Part shown: piece by piece, positions 1 through 7,558 of the stretch
Layout of the letters: the number at the start of each line of letters is the position of its first letter
Numbering within the stretch: position 1 is the stretch's first letter
Assembly (NCBI GenBank): GCA_964569265.1
Contig: CAZMTO010000014.1
Span: forward strand, 1 to 48,383
Length of the DNA stretch: 48,383 nucleotides
Reading direction: 5' to 3'
DNA from: Avidehalobacter sp964569265
Lineage (GTDB): Bacteria; Bacillota; Dehalobacteriia; UBA4068; UBA4997
The notes under the pieces: model-generated
What the model was told of the DNA's origin: nothing
The model's database searches: none
Seen by the model: the letters and a program-made list of their open reading frames with translations, nothing else
Position numbers and translations under genes: made by a program

Positions 1-1
1 C

Positions 2-214
2 AGCATACCGTTTTATTCTTATGAAGAACCGTATGAGCTGTATAAGTGGGGGTATCCGTTTATTCAGCCGATGGATTACTGGCTGCGCAGTACGCATTTT
101 TATACCAGCGGCGATTGCAGCACGGGTGCGGTGGTTGTAAGAGGGAACCACGGTTGGATGCGTGAGGATACTTTGACGGCGCTAAACGGTGTGTTATATG
201 GCTTTTGCATATAA
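2..214 (+). CDS. 3' end of a phage tail/structural protein, DUF6273-like C-terminus (partial)
   Basis: An open frame enters from the left edge and ends with TAA at 212-214, giving the last 70 residues of a longer protein. The tail contains a DYWLRST motif, a run of aromatic and glycine-rich strands, and an ending close to NGVLYGFCI. This resembles the WLRS...GV(R/L)P pattern that closes DUF6273-type domains found in bacterial surface proteins and phage tail or fibre proteins. The next four genes form a phage lysis module, so the likeliest identity is the C-terminus of a tail fibre or minor structural protein. The start and most of the protein lie outside the window, so domain order cannot be read. 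Family assignment is by motif recognition and is moderate at best. Confidence 0.5.
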   Translation, partial: SIPFYSYEEPYELYKWGYPFIQPMDYWLRSTHFYTSGDCSTGAVVVRGNHGWMREDTLTALNGVLYGFCI

Positions 215-245
215 AAGCCGGTAAAAAGGTACAGGAGAGCGAAAA

Positions 246-668
246 ATGAGCCTGACAGAGTATGTTGCTGCTGTTTTGGCGGCAATGGCATCGGTGATGA
301 CATTTGTGGAGATAATGCCGTTGCAGGTGAAGCCGTGGGGCAGGCTGTTGCAGCAGCTTGGCCGGGCGATAAACGGCGAGGTGTTGGCTGAGGTTGAGCG
401 GCTGAGCGCCGAATTGCAGAGCTTGAGTGTGGCTTTTGGGCAGCAGCAGGCAGAAAATTGTCGGGCGAGAGTGATACGTTTTGGAGATGAACTGCTGCAC
501 GATGAGCTGCACAGTAAGGAGCATTTTGACCAGATATTGTTAGATATATCTTTTTATGAGCAATATTGCCGTGATAACCCGAATTTTGCCAATGGTGTGG
601 CAGCTATGACGATAGCGCGGATAAAGCAGGTTTATGCAAATTGTCTGCGGGAGCATAATTTTTTGTAG
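246..668 (+). CDS. Conserved small phage protein of the lysis region, N-terminal hydrophobic helix
   Basis: This 140-residue protein starts at an ATG preceded by AGGAGAGCG. Residues 1-24 form a hydrophobic helix, followed by a VKPWG segment, a heptad-like alpha-helical stretch (about residues 45-70) and a charged C-terminal half with ILLDISFYEQYC and IARIKQVYANC. Proteins with this build, one N-terminal membrane helix followed by an alpha-helical cytoplasmic region containing a HxKEHFDQIL-like motif, are common in Bacillota prophages just upstream of holin and endolysin. No enzymatic motif is visible. The position between a tail protein and the holin-like gene supports a phage origin. Its exact job is unknown. 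Confidence 0.75.
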   Translation: MSLTEYVAAVLAAMASVMTFVEIMPLQVKPWGRLLQQLGRAINGEVLAEVERLSAELQSLSVAFGQQQAENCRARVIRFGDELLHDELHSKEHFDQILLDISFYEQYCRDNPNFANGVAAMTIARIKQVYANCLREHNFL

Positions 669-704
669 AGATGAAAAAATATGGATAGGACAAGGAGGAA
701 GCAT

Positions 705-1010
705 ATGGATAACAACAGAGAGGTATATTTGGAAAAAGCGGCTGCGGTTAAGGCGGCCGGTGTGGAAACCTACGGTTACGGTTTGGAGGAAGTGATGGCG
801 GCGTTGTCGGAGGTTATGCAGGCACGCCTGACCAAGGCGCTTAATGATTTGGCGAACCCGAAAAGCCGCTGTTTGGTGGCGGCCTGTTTTAATGTGTATA
901 TGCAGATGAAAGCGGTTAGCAGCAGCGGCAAGCTGGCGTTGAATGACCGTGCGGTGATTGATACACAGGCGTTGATGATGGCTGAAAGCGGCAAGGCGGT
1001 GGCGCAATGA
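705..1010 (+). CDS. Small hypothetical phage protein
   Basis: This is a helical, soluble-looking protein of 101 residues without a recognisable domain. The frame is open from an ATG at 681, but the ATG at 705 is preceded by AAGGAGG at 693-698 with ideal spacing, so the shorter start is chosen. It overlaps the following holin-like gene by four bases (ATGA), which implies translational coupling within a lysis cassette. The sequence is rich in Ala, Val and Met and contains a central NPKSRCLVAACFNVYMQMKA stretch. No function is proposed beyond membership of the phage lysis and late region. Confidence 0.7.
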   Translation: MDNNREVYLEKAAAVKAAGVETYGYGLEEVMAALSEVMQARLTKALNDLANPKSRCLVAACFNVYMQMKAVSSSGKLALNDRAVIDTQALMMAESGKAVAQ

Positions 1011-1240
1011 GCTTGCGGGAGAGGATTTGCCGCCTGATAGATGTGAAGTCGATGGTGACGCTGGCGTTGGTGGGCGTTTTATGTGTGATGACGGCTATGG
1101 GCAGAGAAACATCGGAGCTGTTTAACAGTTCGGTGATGCTGGTGTTGGGATTCTTTTTTGGTAAGAATTTAAAGCCGACGGACATTGCCGGGACTGACGA
1201 AAAATCAGATGAAAAAACCGATGAAAAAACCGATGATTGA
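1007..1240 (+). CDS. Holin-like small phage membrane protein
   Basis: This 77-residue protein starts in an ATGA overlap with the upstream gene. It has a short basic N-terminus, a DVKSMVTLALVGVLCVMTAMG transmembrane helix at about residues 12-32, a second hydrophobic segment at about 42-52 and a hydrophilic acidic and lysine-rich tail built on repeats of DEKTDEKT. That size and topology fit small holins or holin-like proteins of Bacillota phages, which permeabilise the membrane so that the endolysin can act. The adjacent M23 peptidase gene supports the assignment. No experimental lysis class can be inferred from the sequence. Confidence 0.7.
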   Translation: MSLRERICRLIDVKSMVTLALVGVLCVMTAMGRETSELFNSSVMLVLGFFFGKNLKPTDIAGTDEKSDEKTDEKTDD

Positions 1241-1461
1241 TATGTGTTAAGGTAATTGAAGATAAGGCGACCCGCAGGTTGAGCCGGCAAACGGTGATTT
1301 TGGCGGTGAGATTTGCGGGGGCGGCCTGATGTGAGTGGTGTAAAAGCTGCGGGGCCGGTGACGTTGAAGCGAGGTGCGACAGTGGGCGCGCGGGAGCGCC
1401 GCAAACGTTGGCAGACGCGGCATAAAGTTGGACAGAGGAGAGAGAAAAACAGGAGGGAACG

Positions 1462-2043
1462 ATGCGTTTTCCGTTTGAGAAGTATAGATTGGGAACGAGA
1501 TATGGCAAGCGCGGGACGATATGGCGCTGTGGCTGGCACAGCGGGCTGGATTTGGTATCGAGTGCGTATGGCGGCGATGGTTTGGTATACCCGCTGTATG
1601 CCGGAGTGGTGATAAAGATAGGGCGCAGCGGCAGCTACGGCAACTGTGTGTATGTTAGGCACAGGGACGGCTATGTTACGCTGTACGCGCATTTAAAGCT
1701 GATATATGTAAAGAAAAATATGGTGGTGACGGAGACCACCGTGTTAGGCGTAGAGGGTGCTACCGGCAATGTTAGCGGCAGGCATTTACATATTGAGGTG
1801 CATAAGGGTGAATACAGTTACCCGGCGGCGATAGACCCGCTGGCGTTTATAAATAGAGGAATGGAGCTGAATGAGGTGGAGAAAAGCCTGAAAATACGCC
1901 TGAACGGCCGGGAAAAAGTGGTAAAGGCGATAGAAAAGGACGGTTGCAATTATGTAAAGCTGCAAGACCTGCGTGATGAATGTTTGCAGGTGAGCTATGA
2001 CGAGGCCGCGAAGCTGCCGGTGATAAGAACGGTGTGCAAGTAA
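1462..2043 (+). CDS. Phage endolysin, M23 (LytM-like) metallopeptidase with C-terminal stalk-like domain
   Basis: The 193-residue product starts at an ATG with a strong AGGAGGGAA ribosome binding site. The M23 zinc peptidase core is complete: H26 and D30 in HSGLD, H77 in LYAHL, and H108-x-H110 in GRHLHIE. These are the residues that bind zinc and catalyse cleavage of peptidoglycan cross-bridges or stem peptides. Residues about 140-190 form a separate region (KIRLNGREKVVKAIEKDGCNY) resembling the small all-beta stalk or copper-amine-oxidase-like domain attached to some phage endolysins. There is no signal peptide, as expected for a holin-dependent endolysin. A 221-bp gap with no convincing gene separates it from the holin-like gene. 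It is the last phage gene before housekeeping DNA resumes. Confidence 0.85.
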   Translation: MRFPFEKYRLGTRYGKRGTIWRCGWHSGLDLVSSAYGGDGLVYPLYAGVVIKIGRSGSYGNCVYVRHRDGYVTLYAHLKLIYVKKNMVVTETTVLGVEGATGNVSGRHLHIEVHKGEYSYPAAIDPLAFINRGMELNEVEKSLKIRLNGREKVVKAIEKDGCNYVKLQDLRDECLQVSYDEAAKLPVIRTVCK

Positions 2044-2046
2044 ATA

Positions 2047-2075
2047 TTGTATCGGTAAAAATTTTGTGATATACT
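2047..2075 (+). promoter_or_regulatory. Sigma-A promoter of the DUF5665-lspA-rluD operon
   Basis: TTGTAT (2047-2052) and TATACT (2070-2075) are separated by 17 bp, and TG at 2067-2068 gives an extended -10. It sits just after the endolysin gene, so it would give the housekeeping operon its own transcription independent of the phage genes. The predicted start site is only about 8 nt before the ATG at 2090, so the leader would be very short. Confidence 0.55.
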
Positions 2076-2089
2076 ATAATGAGGTTTTT

Positions 2090-2389
2090 ATGACGAAAAC
2101 GCCGAAGGAAGTATTAAACCTGACAGAGCAGGTGACAAGGCTGGCTATTGTGCTGAAGCGCGCGCGGCTGGCTGAGTATGTGGAGCTGATGCAGCGGACG
2201 CCGAGCCTGCTGTGCCGCAGTTTTTTGGCCGGTATGTTTAGGGGTCTGGGGTTTGCGCTGGGGTTTGTGTTACTTTCGGCATTGGCATTGTATGTATTAA
2301 ATTTGCTGGCCGATTTGGGTATACCGGTTTTGGGTGATTTTATTGCCGAGCTGCTGGTATATGTGGAAAGCGTGCAGGAGGTGCGCTGA
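2090..2389 (+). CDS. DUF5665 family membrane protein
   Basis: The product has 99 residues. The frame is open from a GTG at 2066, but that codon lies within the promoter, so the ATG at 2090 preceded by GAGG is preferred. The N-terminal half is amphipathic and basic (LNLTEQVTRLAIVLKRARLAEYVELMQR), and residues 45-80 form a long hydrophobic membrane segment with an RSFLAGMFRGLGFALGF core. This is the layout of DUF5665 proteins, small Bacillota membrane proteins often encoded immediately upstream of lspA. No biochemical role is known. It opens an operon running to azlD. Confidence 0.75.
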   Translation: MTKTPKEVLNLTEQVTRLAIVLKRARLAEYVELMQRTPSLLCRSFLAGMFRGLGFALGFVLLSALALYVLNLLADLGIPVLGDFIAELLVYVESVQEVR

Positions 2390-2423
2390 CGATTGGTGTG
2401 GCGTGGTTTGGAGAGAAAGACTG

Positions 2424-2891
2424 ATGTTATATTTGTCGGTGATAATTTTAGGTGTGCTGGTTGATCAGATGGTTAAACTGCTGGTGGCGGCTAAGCTGCC
2501 GTTGGGTGCGGGGTTTGCTATTTTGCCCGGCATATTGCAGATACATTATGTGCAGAATACCGGAGCGGCGTGGAGTATGTTTAGTGACAGCACGTTTATG
2601 CTGGGGTTGTTTTCGGTAGTGATGGCGGTGCTGCTGAGCGTTTGGTTTATAAAGACACCGCGGGCCAAGGTGGGTGAGCGTATGGCGCTGTGCCTGATGA
2701 TATCGGGGGCGGTGGGCAATATGACAGACCGCTTTAGGCTGGGTTATGTGGTGGATTTTATTGAACTGCCGCACTGGCCGGTGTTTAATATTGCGGATAT
2801 GCTGCTTTGCATAGGGGTTGGGCTGCTGGCTGTTTTGCTGATAGGTGAGGAGTTGGCAGAGCGTAAAAAGGCGAAAGGCGACGGTAAATAA
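2424..2891 (+). CDS. lspA: Lipoprotein signal peptidase II
   Basis: LspA cleaves signal peptides of diacylglyceryl-modified prolipoproteins in the cytoplasmic membrane. The 155-residue product has four transmembrane helices and all family motifs: VDQMVK near residue 13, NTGAAWSMF at 45-53, GNMTDR with catalytic D102, and VVDFIEL followed by FNIAD with catalytic D125. The start at 2424 gives normal LspA length; the frame extends upstream to 2334, but that would add a poor N-terminus. The gene sits between DUF5665 and rluD, a common Bacillota arrangement, and its stop codon lies 24 bp before the rluD start. Its substrates would include the lipoproteins encoded at 29504-31541. Confidence 0.96.
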   Translation: MLYLSVIILGVLVDQMVKLLVAAKLPLGAGFAILPGILQIHYVQNTGAAWSMFSDSTFMLGLFSVVMAVLLSVWFIKTPRAKVGERMALCLMISGAVGNMTDRFRLGYVVDFIELPHWPVFNIADMLLCIGVGLLAVLLIGEELAERKKAKGDGK

Positions 2892-2915
2892 GTGATAAGC
2901 GAGGAGCGGACAAAG

Positions 2916-3869
2916 ATGGCGGAATTGACAAATGAATGGCAAGATGATATGGAAATAAGGCTGGTTGCTGCCGAGACGGCGGCCGGGCAACGTATTGACC
3001 GCTATTTGTCGGCGGAGATAACGGAAAAATCACGGGCATTTTGGCAAAAGCTGTTAAAAGATGGGCAGGTGCTGGTAAACGGCAAGCCGGTAAAAGCCAA
3101 TTATCTGCTGGCGGCTGGTGACGAAATTGTGACTGAGCTGCCGGAGATGGAGGAGCTGACCGCTGCGGAGCCGGAGGATATTCCGCTGGATATTATATAT
3201 GAGGACGGCGATATTATTGTGGTAAACAAGCCGCGCGGAATGGTGGTACACCCGGCGGCGGGCAATTATCACGGTACGCTGGTAAACGCTTTGTTGGGGC
3301 ACTGCGATGATCTTTCGGGCATAAACGGTGTGTTAAGGCCGGGGATAGTTCATCGCATTGATAAGGAGACCACCGGGCTGATAATTGCGGCCAAAAACGA
3401 CAGGGCGCATAAGGGGCTGGTGGCGGAGTGGCATACCGAGGCTGTGAGCCGGTATTATCTGGCGCTGCTGCACGGTAATATGCCGGAGCCTAAGGGAACG
3501 ATAGAAGCACCGATAGGGCGGCACCCCAAGGAGCGCAAAAAAATGGCTGTGCTGCCGGACGGCGGGCGTTATGCGGTGACGCATTATAAAGTGGTGGAGC
3601 GTTTTGGTAAGTATACGCTGGTGGAGTGTAAGCTGGAAACCGGGCGCACACACCAGATAAGGGTACATATGAAGTATTTGGGCTACCCGCTGGTAGGAGA
3701 TGCCGTATATGGGCCTAAGGGCAAGGGCGCGGCATTGGTGGGTATGCTGTTACATTCGGCAAGGCTGGATTTGAGACACCCGATAACCGGTGAGATGCTG
3801 CATTTATCGGCACCGTTGCCGGCGGATTTTGCCGAATTTTTGGAGGAACAGAGGAAAGCGCAGTTTTAA
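2916..3869 (+). CDS. rluD: RluD-type 23S rRNA pseudouridine synthase
   Basis: This RluA-family enzyme isomerises uridines of 23S rRNA to pseudouridine. The N-terminal S4 RNA-binding domain spans about residues 22-75 (QRIDRYLSAEI to VNGKPVKANY). The catalytic domain contains HRIDKETTG with catalytic Asp149, followed by the expected ETGRTHQIRVHMKYLGYPLVGD motif. The start is set at ATG 2916 because GAGGAG at 2901-2906 gives proper spacing; an in-frame GTG at 2892 directly after the lspA stop is less likely. Length (317 residues) matches bacterial RluD. It is the third gene of the operon. Which uridines are modified (1911/1915/1917 for E. coli RluD) cannot be read from sequence, so the gene symbol is a family-level label. 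Confidence 0.92.
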   Translation: MAELTNEWQDDMEIRLVAAETAAGQRIDRYLSAEITEKSRAFWQKLLKDGQVLVNGKPVKANYLLAAGDEIVTELPEMEELTAAEPEDIPLDIIYEDGDIIVVNKPRGMVVHPAAGNYHGTLVNALLGHCDDLSGINGVLRPGIVHRIDKETTGLIIAAKNDRAHKGLVAEWHTEAVSRYYLALLHGNMPEPKGTIEAPIGRHPKERKKMAVLPDGGRYAVTHYKVVERFGKYTLVECKLETGRTHQIRVHMKYLGYPLVGDAVYGPKGKGAALVGMLLHSARLDLRHPITGEMLHLSAPLPADFAEFLEEQRKAQF

Positions 3870-3872
3870 GCT

Positions 3873-5201
3873 TTGGGGGCGATAAAATTGGCGGAAGAAA
3901 GAAATTTGTTTAGCGGTGTGGCCGACAACAACCGACGCAAGGCGGCACCGCTGGCAGCTCGGATGCGGCCGAGAAGTCTGGAGGAATATGCCGGGCAGGA
4001 GCAGATAATTGGCCGGGGGCGTTTGCTGCGCCGGGCTATTGAAGCTGACCAGTTATCGTCGCTGATATTTTATGGCCCGCCGGGGGTAGGCAAAACATCG
4101 CTGGCGCGGGTTATTGCCAACAGCACCAGCAGTGATTTCAGGCAGCTTTCGGCGGTGGGCAGCGGCATTGCCGATATACGGGCGATTCTGACGGCAGCCA
4201 AGGAAAATCTGGAGCTGTATAATATGCGCACGGTGCTGTTTATTGATGAGATACACCGTTTTAACAAAGCACAGCAGGATGCGCTGTTGCCGGCGGTGGA
4301 GGATGGCACGATAATTTTGATCGGTGCGACGACGGAGAACCCATATTTTGAGGTAAACGGGGCGTTGTTATCGAGATCGCGGATATTTAGACTGTTGCCA
4401 CTGGAGATACGGCACATTAAGGCGTTGCTGGTGCAGGCGCTAAACGACAAAGAACGCGGTATGGGCAATTACAACGTGGATTTGGCCCCGGAGGCGCTGG
4501 AGCATATTGCCAAATCGTCCGGCGGGGATGCCCGAACGGCGTATAATGCCCTGGAGCTGGCGATTTTGACGACGGCACCGGCTGCGGACGGTGTGCGGCA
4601 TATAACGCTGGAGGTGGCGGCTGAAAGTATTCAGCAGAAGGCGCTGCATTATGACAAGCAGGGCGATAACCACTATGATGTGATATCGGCGTTTATTAAG
4701 AGTATGAGAGGGTCTGACCCGGATGCGGTGCTGCATTATATGGCGCGAATGATAAAGGCCGGTGAGCAGCCGGAGTTTATTTGTCGACGGATTATAATTT
4801 GTGCTGCCGAAGATGTGGGTTTGGCTGACCCTAAGGCGTTGGAGGTTGCCGTGGCGGCGATGAATGCCGTGCATTTTGTGGGCTGGCCGGAGGCACGTAT
4901 ACCCCTGGCGATGGCGGCGCTTTATGTTGCTAACGCGCCGAAAAGCAACAGTGCTATAGTGGGCATTGATAAGGCGCTGGGCGATGTGGACAAGCTGGGT
5001 GATTTTGCGGTGCCGCCGCATTTGCGGGACGCACATTATGCCGGAGCTAAAAATTTTGGCCACGGTATAGGTTATAAATATGCACACGATTTTGGCGGAT
5101 ATGTGGAGCAGCAGTATTTACCGAACGAGCTTAAAGGCAAACGCTACTATGAAAGGTCGGGCAATGGTGATGAGGCTGAGCCGGAATGGTGGCGGAAATG
5201 A
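3873..5201 (+). CDS. rarA: Replication-associated recombination protein A (RarA/MgsA AAA+ ATPase)
   Basis: RarA is a clamp-loader-like AAA+ ATPase acting at stalled replication forks. The protein shows an N-terminal PLAARMRPRSLEEYAGQEQI segment, Walker A GPPGVGKTS (about residues 68-76), Walker B FIDEIHRF (about 123-130), a sensor TTENP motif and the C-terminal oligomerisation domain with GWPEARIPLA and PNELKGKRYYE. Both possible starts are TTG codons, at 3873 and 3888. The latter has a GGGGG stretch about 8 nt upstream and could be the true start, giving a protein five residues shorter. It begins four bases after the rluD stop and overlaps the next gene by ATGA, so it is co-transcribed and translationally coupled. 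Confidence 0.93.
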   Translation: MGAIKLAEERNLFSGVADNNRRKAAPLAARMRPRSLEEYAGQEQIIGRGRLLRRAIEADQLSSLIFYGPPGVGKTSLARVIANSTSSDFRQLSAVGSGIADIRAILTAAKENLELYNMRTVLFIDEIHRFNKAQQDALLPAVEDGTIILIGATTENPYFEVNGALLSRSRIFRLLPLEIRHIKALLVQALNDKERGMGNYNVDLAPEALEHIAKSSGGDARTAYNALELAILTTAPAADGVRHITLEVAAESIQQKALHYDKQGDNHYDVISAFIKSMRGSDPDAVLHYMARMIKAGEQPEFICRRIIICAAEDVGLADPKALEVAVAAMNAVHFVGWPEARIPLAMAALYVANAPKSNSAIVGIDKALGDVDKLGDFAVPPHLRDAHYAGAKNFGHGIGYKYAHDFGGYVEQQYLPNELKGKRYYERSGNGDEAEPEWWRK

Positions 5202-6430
5202 AGTACATAATTGTTTTGGCGGACGGTATGGCTGACCGCCCACTGCCGCAGCTAAACGGACTGACGCCGATGGCGCAGGCGGATAAGCCGCATATGGATG
5301 CTTTGGCAGCCGGTGGCCATGTTGGGTTATGCCGCACGGTGGCAGACGGTATGGTGCCGGGCAGCGATGTGGCTAATATGGCGATTTTGGGCTATGCACC
5401 GCAAAAATATCTGCGGGGGAGAGCGACGCTTGAAGCTAAGGCTTTGGGCATTGAACCGGCAGCAGAGGATTTGGTTTTGCGGGCTAATTTGGTGACGTTA
5501 TCGGACGAGGCGGAATTTGGTGAGCGGCGTCTGCTGGATTATTGTGCCGGAGATGTTGCGCCGCCGGTGGCCGCTGAGCTGTTTGCGCTTTTGGCGCAAA
5601 ATTTGCCGGACGAAAATTGCCGTATATTTGCCGGCAACGGTTTTAGGGGTATTTGGCAGACGCGCTACGTTGGCGAGTGCAGTTTTAAACCGGCGCACGA
5701 TATGATGGGTGAGCGCCTTGCCGATAATTACCCGCAGGGTGCCGGGGCTGAGCAGGCTACTGAATATATGAAACGGGCGGCGGAGATTTTGTCGGCGGCA
5801 CCGTATAACCGGAAACAGCGGCAGTTGGGCCTGCCTTTGGCAAACGGCTTGTGGCTGTGGGGGCCGGGACGGCCAATGTGTCTGCCGGATTTTGGCGAGC
5901 GCTGGGGTGTTAAAGGTGCGCTGGTGGCTGGAGCCAGCCTGATAAAGGGCATAGGCCTGGCGGCTGGTTTGCAGCCGTTGGTGCTGCCTACGGCAACCGG
6001 AGGCATAGTGACGGATTTTGCCGGCAAGGGCAGAATTGCTGCCGAATATTTGCTGGACGGCGGTGATTTTGTGTTTGTACACATAGAAGCGCCGGATGAA
6101 GCAGGACACCATGGCGATGTGGCGGCTAAGCTGCGGGCCATTGAAAGGATAGATAACGAAACGCTGCCGCCGATAATAGATGGTTTGGCGGCTGCCGGTG
6201 AGGCGTTTAGGCTGATAGTGATGCCTGACCACGCTACACCGCTGGCTTTAAGGACGCACACGGCAGAGCCGGTGCCTTTTTTGCTGTTTGACAGCAGAAC
6301 CGATAAGCTGTGCCCGGGGGGCAGGTTTAGCGAGGCTGCGGCTAAGCAGGGTGATTTGGGAGAGATTGAGGCAGCGGATTTGCTGCCGTTATTATTTGAG
6401 CGACAAAATGACGGTGATAAGAGAGGATAG
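5198..6430 (+). CDS. Cofactor-independent phosphoglycerate mutase, archaeal ApgM type (or proposed homoserine kinase)
   Basis: This 410-residue protein belongs to the alkaline-phosphatase-like ApgM family, which interconverts 2- and 3-phosphoglycerate without 2,3-bisphosphoglycerate. Metal-site residues are visible: D9 in VLADGMAD, S56 in the VPGSDVANM nucleophile motif, and C-terminal HIEAPDEAGHHGD and VMPDHATP. A subgroup of this family in bacteria lacking ThrB has been proposed to act as homoserine kinase, and motif reading does not separate the two. The neighbouring azlCD genes export branched-chain amino acids, which makes a link to threonine and isoleucine synthesis possible but unproven. 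The start at 5198 overlaps rarA by ATGA, and the stop overlaps the azlC start by one base. Confidence 0.85.
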   Translation: MKYIIVLADGMADRPLPQLNGLTPMAQADKPHMDALAAGGHVGLCRTVADGMVPGSDVANMAILGYAPQKYLRGRATLEAKALGIEPAAEDLVLRANLVTLSDEAEFGERRLLDYCAGDVAPPVAAELFALLAQNLPDENCRIFAGNGFRGIWQTRYVGECSFKPAHDMMGERLADNYPQGAGAEQATEYMKRAAEILSAAPYNRKQRQLGLPLANGLWLWGPGRPMCLPDFGERWGVKGALVAGASLIKGIGLAAGLQPLVLPTATGGIVTDFAGKGRIAAEYLLDGGDFVFVHIEAPDEAGHHGDVAAKLRAIERIDNETLPPIIDGLAAAGEAFRLIVMPDHATPLALRTHTAEPVPFLLFDSRTDKLCPGGRFSEAAAKQGDLGEIEAADLLPLLFERQNDGDKRG

Positions 6431-7167
6431 TGACGATTTTGAAGATTGCAAAAAAATCGGCCGGGCTGTTTAGGCAGGGCGTTAAAGATGGTATGCCGAT
6501 AGGTCTGGGCTATTTTTCGGTGGCGTTTACTTTTGGGCTGGAGGCTGTGGCACTGGGTTTGCCTTTGTGGGCACCGGTGTTGATATCAATGACTAATGTT
6601 ACATCGGCCGGACAATTTGCCGGGATTTCGATAATTGCAGCGTTAGGGTCTATGGTGGAGCTGGCCTTGGCGCAGTTGATAATTAACCTGCGTTATGCGC
6701 TGATGAGTTTGTCGCTGTCACAAAAATTTGACAAAACCGTGCGCCTGCGTGACCGTTTTTTGATAGCTTTTATGAACACGGACGAGGTGTTTGCGGTGGC
6801 TGCCGGGCGACCCGGCGAGGTTGGCAGGGTGTATATGTATGGCCTGATATTGACGCCTTATTTGGGCTGGACGCTGGGCACACTGGCCGGTGCAGTGGTT
6901 GGTGATTTACTGCCGGCCGAGTTGGCATCGGCGCTGGGTATTGCCATATACGGTATGTTTTTGGCGATAATTATACCGCCTGCCAAAAAAAACCGTGCTG
7001 TGGTGTTGGCTATTGCGCTGGCTGTGGTTATAAGCTGCCTGTTTAATTGGCTGCCGATGTTGGCCGGTGTGGGCAGCGGTTTTGTAATTATTATTTGTGC
7101 GCTGATAGCTGCCGGTGTGGCGGCGGTATTGTTCCCGGTTAAGGAGGTGGGCGCTGATGCCAAGTAA
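6430..7167 (+). CDS. azlC: AzlC family branched-chain amino acid exporter subunit
   Basis: AzlC is the large subunit of a two-component exporter for branched-chain amino acids and analogues such as 4-azaleucine. The 245-residue protein has the family start FRQGVKDGMPIGLGYFSVAFTFG, the TSAGQFAG and LIINLRYALMSLSLSQK motifs, and several hydrophobic helices. It starts with a GTG that shares one base with the preceding TAG stop (TAGTG), with AGAGAGGA as ribosome binding site. The azlD gene overlaps its 3' end, as is usual for this pair. Confidence 0.93.
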   Translation: MTILKIAKKSAGLFRQGVKDGMPIGLGYFSVAFTFGLEAVALGLPLWAPVLISMTNVTSAGQFAGISIIAALGSMVELALAQLIINLRYALMSLSLSQKFDKTVRLRDRFLIAFMNTDEVFAVAAGRPGEVGRVYMYGLILTPYLGWTLGTLAGAVVGDLLPAELASALGIAIYGMFLAIIIPPAKKNRAVVLAIALAVVISCLFNWLPMLAGVGSGFVIIICALIAAGVAAVLFPVKEVGADAK

Positions 7168-7480
7168 TGGGCTGATTTTGGCGTATGTTGCGGTGATGGC
7201 CGGCGTAACCTATTTGATACGTATGCTGCCGCTGGTGTGCTTTAGAAAAAAAATTACCAACGTGTTTGTAAAATCGTTTTTGTATTATGTGCCCTATGCG
7301 GTGCTGGGCGCAATGACGGTGCCGGCGATATTTTCGTCTACGGGGTATACACTTTCGGCAGTGGCCGGGCTGATAGCAGCGGTGTTTTTTGCGTATCGGG
7401 AAAAAAGCCTGCTGTATGTGGCGGTTATGGCCAGCGCGGTGGTGTTTGTGGCCGAACGTTTGATAGAGCTGTTTGTATAA
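7157..7480 (+). CDS. azlD: AzlD family small subunit of branched-chain amino acid exporter
   Basis: This is a 107-residue hydrophobic protein with three to four membrane helices, the size of AzlD subunits. Recognisable features are YLIRMLPLVCFRKKI, the motif following TM1, and FLYYVPYAVLGAMTVPAIF. The start at ATG 7157 follows AAGGAGG at 7141-7147 and lies inside the end of azlC, so the two are translated together. AzlD is needed with AzlC to form the transporter. It is the last gene of the operon that begins at 2090, and a strong hairpin terminator follows within 20 bp. Confidence 0.9.
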   Translation: MPSNGLILAYVAVMAGVTYLIRMLPLVCFRKKITNVFVKSFLYYVPYAVLGAMTVPAIFSSTGYTLSAVAGLIAAVFFAYREKSLLYVAVMASAVVFVAERLIELFV

Positions 7481-7497
7481 ATTTACAGAAAAAAAAT

Positions 7498-7541
7498 AAA
7501 GTCCCACTTAAAAGGGTTGGTTACCTGATAAGTGGGACTTT
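7498..7541. terminator. Bidirectional intrinsic terminator
   Basis: A perfect 13-bp inverted repeat (AAAGTCCCACTTA and TAAGTGGGACTTT) surrounds an 18-nt loop, with A-rich sequence on the left and T-rich on the right. It can stop transcription from azlD and from the convergent reverse gene that ends at 7559. Confidence 0.9.
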
Positions 7542-7558
7542 TTGTTGTTTAGGGCAGA

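Noticed and set aside
1313..1612. A forward frame of 99 residues overlapping the start of the endolysin gene
   Set aside because: The product is Arg-rich without a family, its ribosome binding site is poor, and it overlaps the M23 gene out of frame.
916..1692. A 258-residue reverse open frame across the lysis module
   Set aside because: It covers three forward phage genes with good start sites and shows no domain. It is considered antisense noise.
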